From the NCBI GenBank assembly GCA_026990885.1, contig JALXCO010000210.1, forward strand, positions 1-14,909: DNA of 14,909 nt, written 5' to 3'. How positions within the stretch are numbered: the stretch's first letter is position 1; each line of letters opens with the position of its first letter. A program made the position numbers and the translations under genes. This DNA is from Desulfurococcales archaeon. Its GTDB lineage: Archaea > Thermoproteota > Thermoprotei_A > Sulfolobales > AG1. Positions 1 through 5,546 of this stretch are shown here, piece by piece. A model generated the notes under the pieces. It was not told the origin of the DNA. It did no database searches and was given only the letters and a program-made list of their open reading frames with translations.

Positions 1-212
1 CACACAAACTCAATTGTGTTTTCATTTATAGTGTTGTAAAGTGTAATGTCTTTTTGTATCCAACCATTTATATCTTCAATTGTTGGATCAAGTGTATAAT
101 CTGTATCAGAAAACTTAAAATATTTAGGCTTAATTAACTTCCCAACAGCACTTGCATCCATAAGTGCTTTTATTCCGCTGCTTGTAATAATACTTTGTCC
201 TACTGCTCCCAT
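1..212 (-). CDS. Phage tail-collar/tail-fibre-like protein, N-terminal fragment (runs off window)
   Basis: The minus-strand frame starts with ATG at 212 and stays open to the window edge, about 70 codons. The product begins MGAVGQSIITSSGIKALMDA and continues with a K/Y/F-rich stretch, then DPTIEDINGWIQKDITLYN and NENTIEFV. This pattern (a short 'IITSSGIKAL' opening, then 'I..F.FSD', 'LDP' and a W-containing segment) resembles the N-terminal domain of P2 gpH-type tail-collar fibre proteins, which attach tail fibres to a phage baseplate. That is recognition by eye, not a search. A strong bacterial-type ribosome site (GGAGG, about 219-223) sits 6 nt before the ATG, and the upstream frame ends at 214, giving phage-like tight packing. 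Codon choice (ATT, AGT, GTT, GCA) differs from the archaeal genes to the right. It may be prophage DNA, or a bacterial or viral sequence joined by misassembly. Confidence 0.5.
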   Translation of the reverse strand, partial: MGAVGQSIITSSGIKALMDASAVGKLIKPKYFKFSDTDYTLDPTIEDINGWIQKDITLYNTINENTIEFV

Positions 213-213
213 A

Positions 214-336
214 TCATTCCTCCATTATTGCTATTGCTTCTACTTCTCCCATCGAGCCTACAAAAGGATAAGCAAAAGCAATAGCACTATTTGTAAATCC
301 ATCTATCATTTCAGCTTCACTAAGCCTTAAGCCAGA
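214..336 (-). pseudogene. C-terminal fragment of a phage-like protein upstream of the tail-fibre gene
   Basis: This minus-strand frame is open from 336 (a TGA lies at 337-339) to the TGA at 214-216. It encodes roughly 40 residues: a short lead-in, then MIDGFTNSAIAFAYPFVGSM and GEVEAIAIMEE. Its stop is 1 nt from the ATG of the next frame and its last codons contain that gene's ribosome site, so the two belong to one translationally packed operon. In tail operons the gene before the fibre protein is usually a baseplate or tail protein, but I do not recognise this C-terminus. The upstream part is missing: the frame is cut by a stop just where the archaeal-style gene (327-632) ends, and the two overlap at 327-336. 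This marks the probable junction between foreign and archaeal DNA. Confidence 0.4.
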
Positions 337-632
337 TCAAGAACATCATCAAAAACACTTAACCGCTCACCATCGTCAGCGGGGTAAACCTTAACCAGGA
401 CCCAGCCTAGAGCTTTAAGGATCCTAAATTTAGGATGGATCTTTATATACGGGACCCCATTAATATATCTTACAACACCCTCAACCTTTATTCTATCCCC
501 TGAACCAATATTCTCAATAACAACAATCAACCGCTCACTAGATAATTTATCTAGATCTTGACGAGCACCCTTATCCACATTTATAAGCACATACCTAGCC
601 TTACTTATAATCCTACCAACAGTAGTTATCAT
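327..632 (-). CDS. Small hypothetical protein, OB-fold-like
   Basis: A 101-residue protein with an ATG start at 632. I do not recognise a named family. It alternates short hydrophobic beta-like strands: VGRIISKARYVLINVDKG (about 5-22), ERLIVVIENI (33-42), then GDRIKVEGVVRYINGVPYIK (45-64) and a basic IHPKFRI. The segment 'GD.I.VEG.V.Y.NG.PYI.I' is the kind of strand 3-to-5 pattern seen in OB-fold nucleic-acid-binding domains; this is inference from pattern only. There are no cysteines, signal peptide or membrane segment. Codon use (ATA, AGG, CTA) is archaeal, and a TATA-like box lies about 32 nt upstream. The last residues (VFDDVLDLA) end within 10 nt of the junction with phage-like DNA, so the true C-terminus could have been lost or replaced. 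Confidence 0.6.
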   Translation of the reverse strand: MITTVGRIISKARYVLINVDKGARQDLDKLSSERLIVVIENIGSGDRIKVEGVVRYINGVPYIKIHPKFRILKALGWVLVKVYPADDGERLSVFDDVLDLA

Positions 633-658
633 TGCCTATCTAATCACTCACTCGAAAA

Positions 659-670
659 GATATTTTAATA
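659..670 (-). promoter_or_regulatory. TATA box for the OB-fold-like gene
   Basis: On the minus strand this reads TATTAAAATATC, centred about 32 nt before the ATG at 632. With the usual archaeal spacing of about 25 nt from the TATA centre, transcription would start near 639 and leave a leader of a few nucleotides. Confidence 0.45.
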
Positions 671-784
671 CATTAAACAACAGACAGGTGAATGAATAGA
701 TGAAAAAGATCGAAAACCAATAACCACTAATAGATCATACCAACAACCTACATTAACCTAACACCAAGAAAAATACAGCTCCAG

Positions 785-827
785 CCTGCCACGCCGGAGA
801 TCCCGGGTTCAAATCCCGGCCGCCGCA
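785..827 (+). tRNA. Isolated 3' half of tRNA-Gly(GCC): att remnant or split-tRNA half
   Basis: The sequence fits a tRNA-Gly from the anticodon arm to the discriminator. Anticodon loop CTGCCAC is at 786-792 with anticodon GCC at 788-790. Anticodon-stem 3' strand GCCGG is at 793-797, T-arm CCGGG-TTCAAAT-CCCGG at 803-819, acceptor 3' strand CCGCCGC at 820-826 and A73 at 827. CCA is not encoded. The acceptor predicts a 5' strand GCGGCGG, which I cannot find between 633 and 785 or just downstream, so no D-arm half exists here and a local intron or permutation does not explain it. To the left, 781-785 (CCAGC) gives an A-C mismatch in the anticodon stem, so tRNA identity fades at about 784. A roughly 44-nt 3' half is what tRNA-targeting archaeal integrases leave at the distal end of an element. 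Confidence 0.75.
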
Positions 828-998
828 TATAATTCAATTACTATCTCAGGGCTAAATCGCAGCATTAAGCTTTCTCTCAGCTTCTATAGTTACTTCTCTT
901 CATGCTGGGTTATTTCCTTCTATCTAGAGAAGCAATATATGATGGCTTTCAAAAGTATTTAAGTCCGCAGTGTTTTAATCATTTCCCTAGTTATGTCG

Positions 999-1295
999 CT
1001 AGAGGATTATCCTTATCTCTCTAATTTTAAGTTTGACAACCTTCTTAACTCCCTTCTCTCCCGGCAAATAGCTCGAGGACACTACGCCAATATTTTCTAG
1101 TTTTTTAATCTGTGTGCTTAGATTTCCCTTACTCAAATTTAGCTCCATAGATAATGTCTCCAGATCTTTATCGCCAGACTTAAGAAGCTCAATCACCTTA
1201 AGCCTAGTCCTATTAGATAAGGCCTCACATATCATCAATACATCATCTAGATCGGTAACCAACATTATATCGCTAGATACCTTCTTCACAACCAT
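999..1295 (-). CDS. ArsR-like winged-helix transcriptional regulator
   Basis: A 98-residue DNA-binding protein, probably a homodimeric repressor or activator. Residues 20-40 (L.ICEALSNRTRLKVIELL) are the classic ArsR-type opening helix pair 'AL.n.tRl.ILelL'. Residues 44-66 (DLETLSMELNLSKGNLSTQI) form the helix-turn-helix with its recognition helix. 'LENIGVVSSSYLPGEKGVKKVVKL' (67-90) matches the wing hairpin. There is no metal-binding Cys pair in the recognition helix (one Cys, C23, in helix 1), so a metal-sensing role is not indicated. The ATG at 1295 is 16 nt downstream of a plausible start point. A start at M11 is possible but would drop only a disordered tip. It lies in the same orientation as, and 53 nt downstream of, the DUF192 gene, with its own TATA box between them. 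Its target is unknown. Confidence 0.8.
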   Translation of the reverse strand: MVVKKVSSDIMLVTDLDDVLMICEALSNRTRLKVIELLKSGDKDLETLSMELNLSKGNLSTQIKKLENIGVVSSSYLPGEKGVKKVVKLKIREIRIIL

Positions 1296-1330
1296 TACCC
1301 ATCAATATATCAGGTAAGGTAACCATATAC

Positions 1331-1340
1331 ACATATAAAC
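1331..1340 (-). promoter_or_regulatory. TATA box for the HTH regulator
   Basis: Minus-strand GTTTATATGT preceded by an A-rich BRE-like stretch. Its centre is about 40 nt before the ATG at 1295, predicting a start near 1311 and a leader of about 15 nt. Confidence 0.5.
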
Positions 1341-1348
1341 TTTTTTGA

Positions 1349-1819
1349 CTAGCAATCCCCAATATGTGCTTTTAAGCCTTTATTGATGAGATCCATGTAT
1401 TTAGGATCTACCTCAATAAAAATAGATCCTGGAGAAGTACCTACAGTATAAAGCTTTCCCGGCTCCATCAAAACAACATCATCAACAACATAGTATCCAT
1501 TGACAGGGACAAGCTCAACAAGCAAAAGACTAAATTTAACATTCTTCATAGTGAATGTTATATAGTTACCAACAATAGTTAAATTGATAAATACCATACC
1601 CTCAGCTCCAATATTTTCAAAATCAATCGACTCCTTAAACATGTAGCCCTCACTATGTTTTTGAGGGGTATCAGCAACATAGAGCCTTAATTTCACATTA
1701 TTATCGAAATACGCACATAGATACCCCCATCCACCCTCTATATTGGTTCTATCCAAATAAAAAGCTATAAAAACCAACGTGGACAGCGATATAAAAACGA
1801 TAAATAATATTAAAACCAT
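1349..1819 (-). CDS. Membrane-anchored DUF192 family protein
   Basis: A 156-residue protein with one N-terminal hydrophobic segment (about residues 2-20, LILFIVFISLSTLVFIAFYL) that acts as an uncleaved anchor or signal, followed by an extracytoplasmic domain. The rest shows the DUF192 core in order: ADTPQKHSEGYMF, GMVFINL, FTMKNVKFSLLLVEL, VVDDVVLMEPGKL, then GSIFIEVDPKYMD and the terminal AHIGD. The family has no settled biochemical role; it is a small beta-barrel found alone in bacteria and archaea. I chose the ATG at 1819 over an in-frame TTG at 1837, because the hydrophobic segment begins right at this methionine; the TTG start would add MGRGIL. It diverges from elf1 across a 60-80 nt promoter region and precedes the HTH gene in the same direction. 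Confidence 0.8.
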   Translation of the reverse strand: MVLILFIVFISLSTLVFIAFYLDRTNIEGGWGYLCAYFDNNVKLRLYVADTPQKHSEGYMFKESIDFENIGAEGMVFINLTIVGNYITFTMKNVKFSLLLVELVPVNGYYVVDDVVLMEPGKLYTVGTSPGSIFIEVDPKYMDLINKGLKAHIGDC

Positions 1820-1850
1820 CAAAATACCGCGGCCCAAAATAATTACCTAG

Positions 1851-1873
1851 TATATATTTTAAACCTATAAACC
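1851..1873. promoter_or_regulatory. Divergent promoter region, DUF192 gene / elf1
   Basis: Two adjacent AT boxes: TATATATTTTAAAC (1851-1864), placed correctly for the minus-strand DUF192 gene (start near 1831), and CCTATAAACC (1864-1873), placed for plus-strand elf1 (start near 1892, about 9 nt before its ATG). Which box serves which gene is inferred from spacing. Confidence 0.5.
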
Positions 1874-1900
1874 ATAAATCTAATAACGGTGCTTAGCAAA

Positions 1901-2224
1901 ATGGGGAGACGAAGTAAGAAACGCAGAACAATTCGAAGGGTTCACTGGAGAGACCGAAAACCACCTACAACATTCCAGTGCCCTGAATGCGGATCTATAT
2001 CCATATCCGTCAAGATCCAGACAGATGAAGAGCAAAATAAACGCATAGCCTATATATCATGTGGAAATCCATCATGCAGACTAAGAAGCGTAATCAGAGA
2101 CGTAGCATCTATATGGCAACCAGTCGATATATACTCTAAGTTTATAGATCTATACTCAGAAGGCAAAGCAGAAATATGGTATGAGGAAGCAGAAAGCGAG
2201 GAAATGCAGGAAGGTGTAGCCTAA
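1901..2224 (+). CDS. elf1: Transcription elongation factor Elf1 homologue
   Basis: A 107-residue zinc-ribbon protein. It has the family's basic start (MGRRSKKRRTIRR), then a four-cysteine zinc site: C27-PE-C30 and C54-GNPS-C59, the second pair being one residue wider than usual. The following IWQPVDIYSKFIDLYSEGKA is the conserved C-terminal helix of Elf1-type proteins ('e.vDvYs.WiD.ce'). In eukaryotes Elf1 binds elongating RNA polymerase II and helps passage through chromatin; archaeal homologues are assumed to bind the archaeal polymerase. A GTG at 1889 is in frame 12 nt earlier, but the MGRR start at 1901 is the family norm. The C-terminal tail is acidic (EEAESEEMQE). Its stop TAA directly abuts the GGGP synthase start, so the two genes are translationally coupled. 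Confidence 0.85.
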   Translation: MGRRSKKRRTIRRVHWRDRKPPTTFQCPECGSISISVKIQTDEEQNKRIAYISCGNPSCRLRSVIRDVASIWQPVDIYSKFIDLYSEGKAEIWYEEAESEEMQEGVA

Positions 2225-2989
2225 GTGAAATGGAGAGGTAAGGTAGCCTCGCTACTGCTGTCGAAAAAAGAGAGTGAGGAGCCTTCGATCTTCATACTAA
2301 TAGATCCAAATAAAATTACTGATCTAAACGATCTCGAGAAAAGATCGCAAGACATGAAGAAGTGGAATATAGATCTTTTTTTAGTTGGAGGAAGCCTGGG
2401 AGTTTCGGAGGAGGATGTAGATAAGGTGGTGAAAACACTAAATAAAACAGATCTACCTGTAGTACTGTTTCCAGGAAACATAAACGGGATCTCAAAATAC
2501 GCAGACGCAATACTATTTATGTCCCTACTCAACAGCGAGAACCCATACTATATTATTGGGGCACAGATGCTTGGGGCACCAATAATAAAGAGATATGGGC
2601 TAGAAACACTGCCAACAGCATATATAATAGTTGGAGAAGGCGGAACGGTAGGGTATGTGGGTTGGGCCAGAACAGTACCAAATACATTAATAGATGTGGC
2701 GGTCGCCTACGCAATAGCCGCAGAAATGATGGGGATGAAATTCATCTACCTAGAAGCTGGAAGCGGTGCTAAAGACCACGTGAATCCTCTGATAATAAGA
2801 TCTATAAAGAAACACACCAAGCTATACATAATTGCTGGAGGAGGGATAAAAACATCAAAAGACGCCTGCACACTCATAAATGCAGGAGCAGACGCTATAG
2901 TGATAGGGACGATAGTAGAGAAACAGCCGGAAGTAGCTGAAAAGATTGTTAGGGATGTAAAGAACACATGTAGAGGTTACGATTCATAG
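2225..2989 (+). CDS. Geranylgeranylglyceryl phosphate synthase (GGGP synthase)
   Basis: A 254-residue TIM-barrel prenyltransferase of the PcrB/GGGPS family. It joins geranylgeranyl diphosphate to sn-glycerol-1-phosphate, the first ether bond of archaeal membrane lipids, at the cytoplasm/membrane interface. Visible motifs: LIDP (25-28, Mg/diphosphate site), VGGS (54-57), LFPGN (81-85), YLEAGSGA (175-182, G1P phosphate and substrate pocket), GGGIKT (205-210) and GT (228-229), a complete set. The start is GTG at 2225, immediately after the elf1 stop, with a GGAAGGTG Shine-Dalgarno inside the end of elf1 (about 2210-2217). The gene ends 21 nt before the convergent tgtA stop. Nothing in it looks degraded. 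Pairing with a transcription factor is operon packing, not shared pathway. Confidence 0.92.
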   Translation: MKWRGKVASLLLSKKESEEPSIFILIDPNKITDLNDLEKRSQDMKKWNIDLFLVGGSLGVSEEDVDKVVKTLNKTDLPVVLFPGNINGISKYADAILFMSLLNSENPYYIIGAQMLGAPIIKRYGLETLPTAYIIVGEGGTVGYVGWARTVPNTLIDVAVAYAIAAEMMGMKFIYLEAGSGAKDHVNPLIIRSIKKHTKLYIIAGGGIKTSKDACTLINAGADAIVIGTIVEKQPEVAEKIVRDVKNTCRGYDS

Positions 2990-3010
2990 AAGCTTATGGA
3001 ATCAATCCCG

Positions 3011-4609
3011 CTAGATAGGTTCTATACTAAGTGATATATTCCGGTCAAGCTTAGCTATTTTTCTCACAATAAGCCTTGCAAACAGTCTCGACCATCTATA
3101 CTTACTGTATGTATACACCACTATTTTTGGGCTTCTATAGATCTTTACACTGTAACGAACAATCGACATAGCCTTTCTAACTAGATCCTTTACGATCACA
3201 TCCGAACCATTCAAACCATATTCATAATGTGCATAGGGATAAGTAACATCAACACCATACGGAACCAACCCTATTATAGGCGAGTAAAAAAATATGCATT
3301 TATAATCTAAATTATCATTTCTCCTAACCAGCTCCCTGAATATATGGGAGCTAGAGAAAGGCTTATCGCCTGGATCGCCTGGAACCAGATAGATAGTTCT
3401 ACAATCACTATGATCTAGTATATATTTAATATAATTTAAAGCCCTGCTACCAGCCCTCTGGATCTGTGGCCTATATAGATTTAAAGGATCCGATATAAGC
3501 ATCCCCCTACGACCCTTAGAGAATGGAGAGAGCTTCTCGATCCACTTTGAATAATACTTAAACTTCAATAGAGCCTTTCTAAGAGAGGGATGCGAATATG
3601 ATCTTTCAACAATATACTCCCATAAACGACCCTCTCTAATAGCCGTCTTAATTCTCTTTATCTCCTTCAAAATAGCGTATAGATTATGGTAAGCAATCAG
3701 CCTTACCGCTTCGCCCCTATCAAGCTCGGTAATGTCACGCGGATCATATCTGGAGCATATAGGACAGCTACATGGAAAAACCTCAAGGTCCTGGATCCTT
3801 TCTGTACCATACTCAGTTATATATCTATAGTCCCTAGCATACAATATATAGCTAGCAGAATCGAACGTATCAACACCCAACGCCACAGCCAGAGAAAAGA
3901 ACATAGGATGACCGGCACCAAATAGATGCACAGGGTAATCGTAAGGCAGATTGGATTTAGCGTTGAATATTATATCTATAACATCACTATATCTATACTC
4001 CTCAAGATAAGTAACCGGGCTACCAATACCATACATCTTAAAACCCTCTATGTCTCTTGATCTTAAAGCCGCCTTCCTCACAAGATCCCCATATACACCA
4101 CCCTGTATAGGAAGAATCCATATAGTGCTGGAATCCCTTACAATATCAACAACCTCCATAGCCCTAGCTAGAGTAACATCAACACTCCTCAAAGCTTCAT
4201 CATAACTAACATCGCTTTTAGTCGGTATATCTAGAATAACCGCTATATCGGAACCGATCTTTAGCTGGTACTCAACAATCTCACGATTGCTAACATCTAT
4301 ATCACCATACCTCATAAGCTGAAAAGCTCCTGAATCTGTAGCTATCACGCCAGGGAAACCAAGTATTTTCCTAAGATCTTCGATACCGCTGATTCGATCA
4401 CCAAAATGCTTTCTAATAAGATAAGCATTGGTTATAATAGATCTAAACCCGAGCTCATGAATAAGCTTAGCCGGAAACTCTCTATCCTGCCTAACCGGGT
4501 TAACAACAGGGAAAAAAGCCGGCGTATCAACAGTTCCAGACTTGGTCCTTAAAATACCTATTCTTCCCGAAAGATCTTTATCCCTAATCTCGAAAACATC
4601 AGTAAGCAA
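3011..4609 (-). CDS. tgtA: Archaeosine tRNA-guanine transglycosylase
   Basis: A 532-residue enzyme that replaces guanine-15 in the D-loop of archaeal tRNAs with preQ0, the first tRNA step of archaeosine synthesis. The TIM-barrel catalytic domain covers about 1-350. It has TDSGAFQL (91-98) with the base-binding Asp92, LPIQGG (166-171), GIGSP (194-198), HLFGAGHP (228-235) and GVDTFDSASY (245-254) holding the nucleophilic Asp. The zinc site is C280, C282, C285 plus H308. Residues about 360-532 match the archaeal accessory C-domains, but I see no clear ending PUA domain, and the protein is shorter than the approximately 580-residue Pyrococcus enzyme. The start is TTG at 4609, 10 nt after the SmAP3 stop, with a GAGG-like site; no in-frame ATG lies near. 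It is co-transcribed with SmAP3. Confidence 0.93.
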   Translation of the reverse strand: MLTDVFEIRDKDLSGRIGILRTKSGTVDTPAFFPVVNPVRQDREFPAKLIHELGFRSIITNAYLIRKHFGDRISGIEDLRKILGFPGVIATDSGAFQLMRYGDIDVSNREIVEYQLKIGSDIAVILDIPTKSDVSYDEALRSVDVTLARAMEVVDIVRDSSTIWILPIQGGVYGDLVRKAALRSRDIEGFKMYGIGSPVTYLEEYRYSDVIDIIFNAKSNLPYDYPVHLFGAGHPMFFSLAVALGVDTFDSASYILYARDYRYITEYGTERIQDLEVFPCSCPICSRYDPRDITELDRGEAVRLIAYHNLYAILKEIKRIKTAIREGRLWEYIVERSYSHPSLRKALLKFKYYSKWIEKLSPFSKGRRGMLISDPLNLYRPQIQRAGSRALNYIKYILDHSDCRTIYLVPGDPGDKPFSSSHIFRELVRRNDNLDYKCIFFYSPIIGLVPYGVDVTYPYAHYEYGLNGSDVIVKDLVRKAMSIVRYSVKIYRSPKIVVYTYSKYRWSRLFARLIVRKIAKLDRNISLSIEPI

Positions 4610-4619
4610 ACCGACGCCT

Positions 4620-5090
4620 CTACCTCTTACCTTTTTTACTCCTCATATAATCGTCCCATATATCCTTAATCTTATTAGCCATGAAGCCCTCACCCTCAAC
4701 ACCGATCTCGGAAACCTTATATCTATGGAGAATCATCACAAACCCCGAATCCCTATAAACAGCTATATCAGCCGGATTCAGATTTAGCCTCTGCGCAACT
4801 ATCGATGCAAACTCATCAGGATCGAACAGAGGCGTCTCTTCAACAATAATCTCAGACAACCTAGAGCCAGCTATAACCACCCTAAAGTACTTTCTACCCT
4901 GCTCATCCTCAGCATCACCTATAATTATATTTAAGCCATTCTCGTCGATACCAAGCAAAACCCCTTTATACACCTTCCCATCAGCCAACCTCACCTCAAC
5001 CTTCCTATTAATTAACCCACTCAGCTCACTACTAAACCTTCTTTGAGCCTCAATCAAACTTAATCTCTTCTGAGACTCAAACGCAGACAT
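4620..5090 (-). CDS. SmAP3-type Sm-like archaeal protein with C-terminal domain
   Basis: A 156-residue RNA-binding protein. Residues about 19-82 form an Sm fold: Sm1 around NRKVEVRLADGKVYKGVLLG and NGLNIIIGDAE, Sm2 around FRVVIAGSRLSEIIV. A second alpha/beta domain (about 85-150: FDPDEFASIVAQRL, DIAVYRDSGFVMILHRYKVS) follows, as in Pyrobaculum SmAP3, whose extra domain distinguishes it from the short SmAP1/2 proteins. Sm rings bind U-rich RNA. The basic tail is MRSKKGKR. The ATG at 5090 has a GGGTG site 6-10 nt upstream. An in-frame GTG at 5102 coincides with the start point predicted from the TATA spacing, so a leaderless start four residues earlier is a real alternative. It is immediately upstream of tgtA (10-nt gap) and divergent from rpo8. 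Confidence 0.85.
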   Translation of the reverse strand: MSAFESQKRLSLIEAQRRFSSELSGLINRKVEVRLADGKVYKGVLLGIDENGLNIIIGDAEDEQGRKYFRVVIAGSRLSEIIVEETPLFDPDEFASIVAQRLNLNPADIAVYRDSGFVMILHRYKVSEIGVEGEGFMANKIKDIWDDYMRSKKGKR

Positions 5091-5122
5091 AATAACACCC
5101 ACTGATTACTTAATAAGGTAAG

Positions 5123-5132
5123 TTAAATTTAA
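5123..5132. promoter_or_regulatory. Palindromic TATA element shared by SmAP3-tgtA and rpo8
   Basis: TTAAATTTAA is a perfect 10-bp palindrome and the only strong TATA-like sequence in the 60-nt intergenic region. Its centre is about 25 nt from the GTG at 5102 (minus) and about 23 nt from the GTG at 5151 (plus), which fits near-leaderless transcription in both directions from one box. Confidence 0.5.
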
Positions 5133-5150
5133 AGAAAATAGGTGAAACAT

Positions 5151-5525
5151 GTGAGCAAACCAGAAATAACAGAGAGCGTTAAAGTAACCAATATAAAGGA
5201 AAGCCTAATACCAAATATATACATAGTCGAGCTTCAAGGCAGAAACCTAAAGATAGATATGGATATACATAGGGAAGTGCTTGTATTCGGTAAAAACGAC
5301 TCGCTAAAGCTTATAATATCGAAAACAAAACCCCAATACCAAGAAGGAAAAGACTTCTGCGCAAAAGGCATAGTAGCCAACAAGAAGACGGAAGATAAAA
5401 ACAAGAAGATCATAATCAGTCTATGGGGATTCACGGTTATAATAACAGATAAGGAGCAGAAAAGCAAATTATGGGATAAACTGAATATTATGGATGAAGT
5501 ATACTACTGCCTAAACCTAACGTAG
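5151..5525 (+). CDS. rpo8: DNA-directed RNA polymerase subunit Rpo8 (RpoG/Rpb8-like)
   Basis: A 124-residue OB-fold subunit of archaeal RNA polymerase, the homologue of eukaryotic Rpb8 found in Crenarchaeota and Korarchaeota and missing from Euryarchaeota. Diagnostic stretches are LKIDMDIHREVLVFGKNDSL, 'LIISKTKPQYQEGKDFCAKG', the core IISLWGFTVIIT, and the final YYCLNLT, which parallel the Sulfolobus protein ('ADIHKE', 'KDFCGRGYI', 'SFYGFLVKI', 'YYFCV'). This is from memory of that protein, not an alignment. I chose GTG at 5151 (MSKPEITES) with GGTGA at 5141-5145 upstream and at the predicted transcription start. A GTG at 5142 would add MKH but overlaps that site. It ends 21 nt before the convergent tpiA stop. 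It is a strong marker for a crenarchaeal source. Confidence 0.8.
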   Translation: MSKPEITESVKVTNIKESLIPNIYIVELQGRNLKIDMDIHREVLVFGKNDSLKLIISKTKPQYQEGKDFCAKGIVANKKTEDKNKKIIISLWGFTVIITDKEQKSKLWDKLNIMDEVYYCLNLT

Positions 5526-5546
5526 CCCAACTACCCCATGAATTAT

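Larger units (their letters stand above)
633..998. other. Gene-free stretch with the tRNA half
   Basis: This 366-nt stretch has no credible protein gene. It holds the promoter of the 327-632 gene, the tRNA-Gly 3' half (785-827) and AT-rich spacer. After the tRNA half, 828-998 has no complete RNA gene and no box C/D pair that I can see. At about 952-961 there is a plus-strand TATA-like AAAGTATTTAAG, but only a 36-codon frame (994-1104) antisense to the HTH gene follows it, so I make no gene call. Confidence 0.55.

Noticed and set aside
640..785. Possibility of an intron-containing tRNA-Gly with its 5' half just upstream of the 3' half
   Set aside because: The needed acceptor 5' strand GCGGCGG and a D-arm are absent from the whole interval on either side, so a local intron or permuted gene does not work.
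994..1104. 36-codon plus-strand frame (MSLEDYPYLS...) after a TATA-like AAAGTATTTAAG
   Set aside because: Almost entirely antisense to the well-supported HTH gene, very short, and the product resembles nothing; probably chance.
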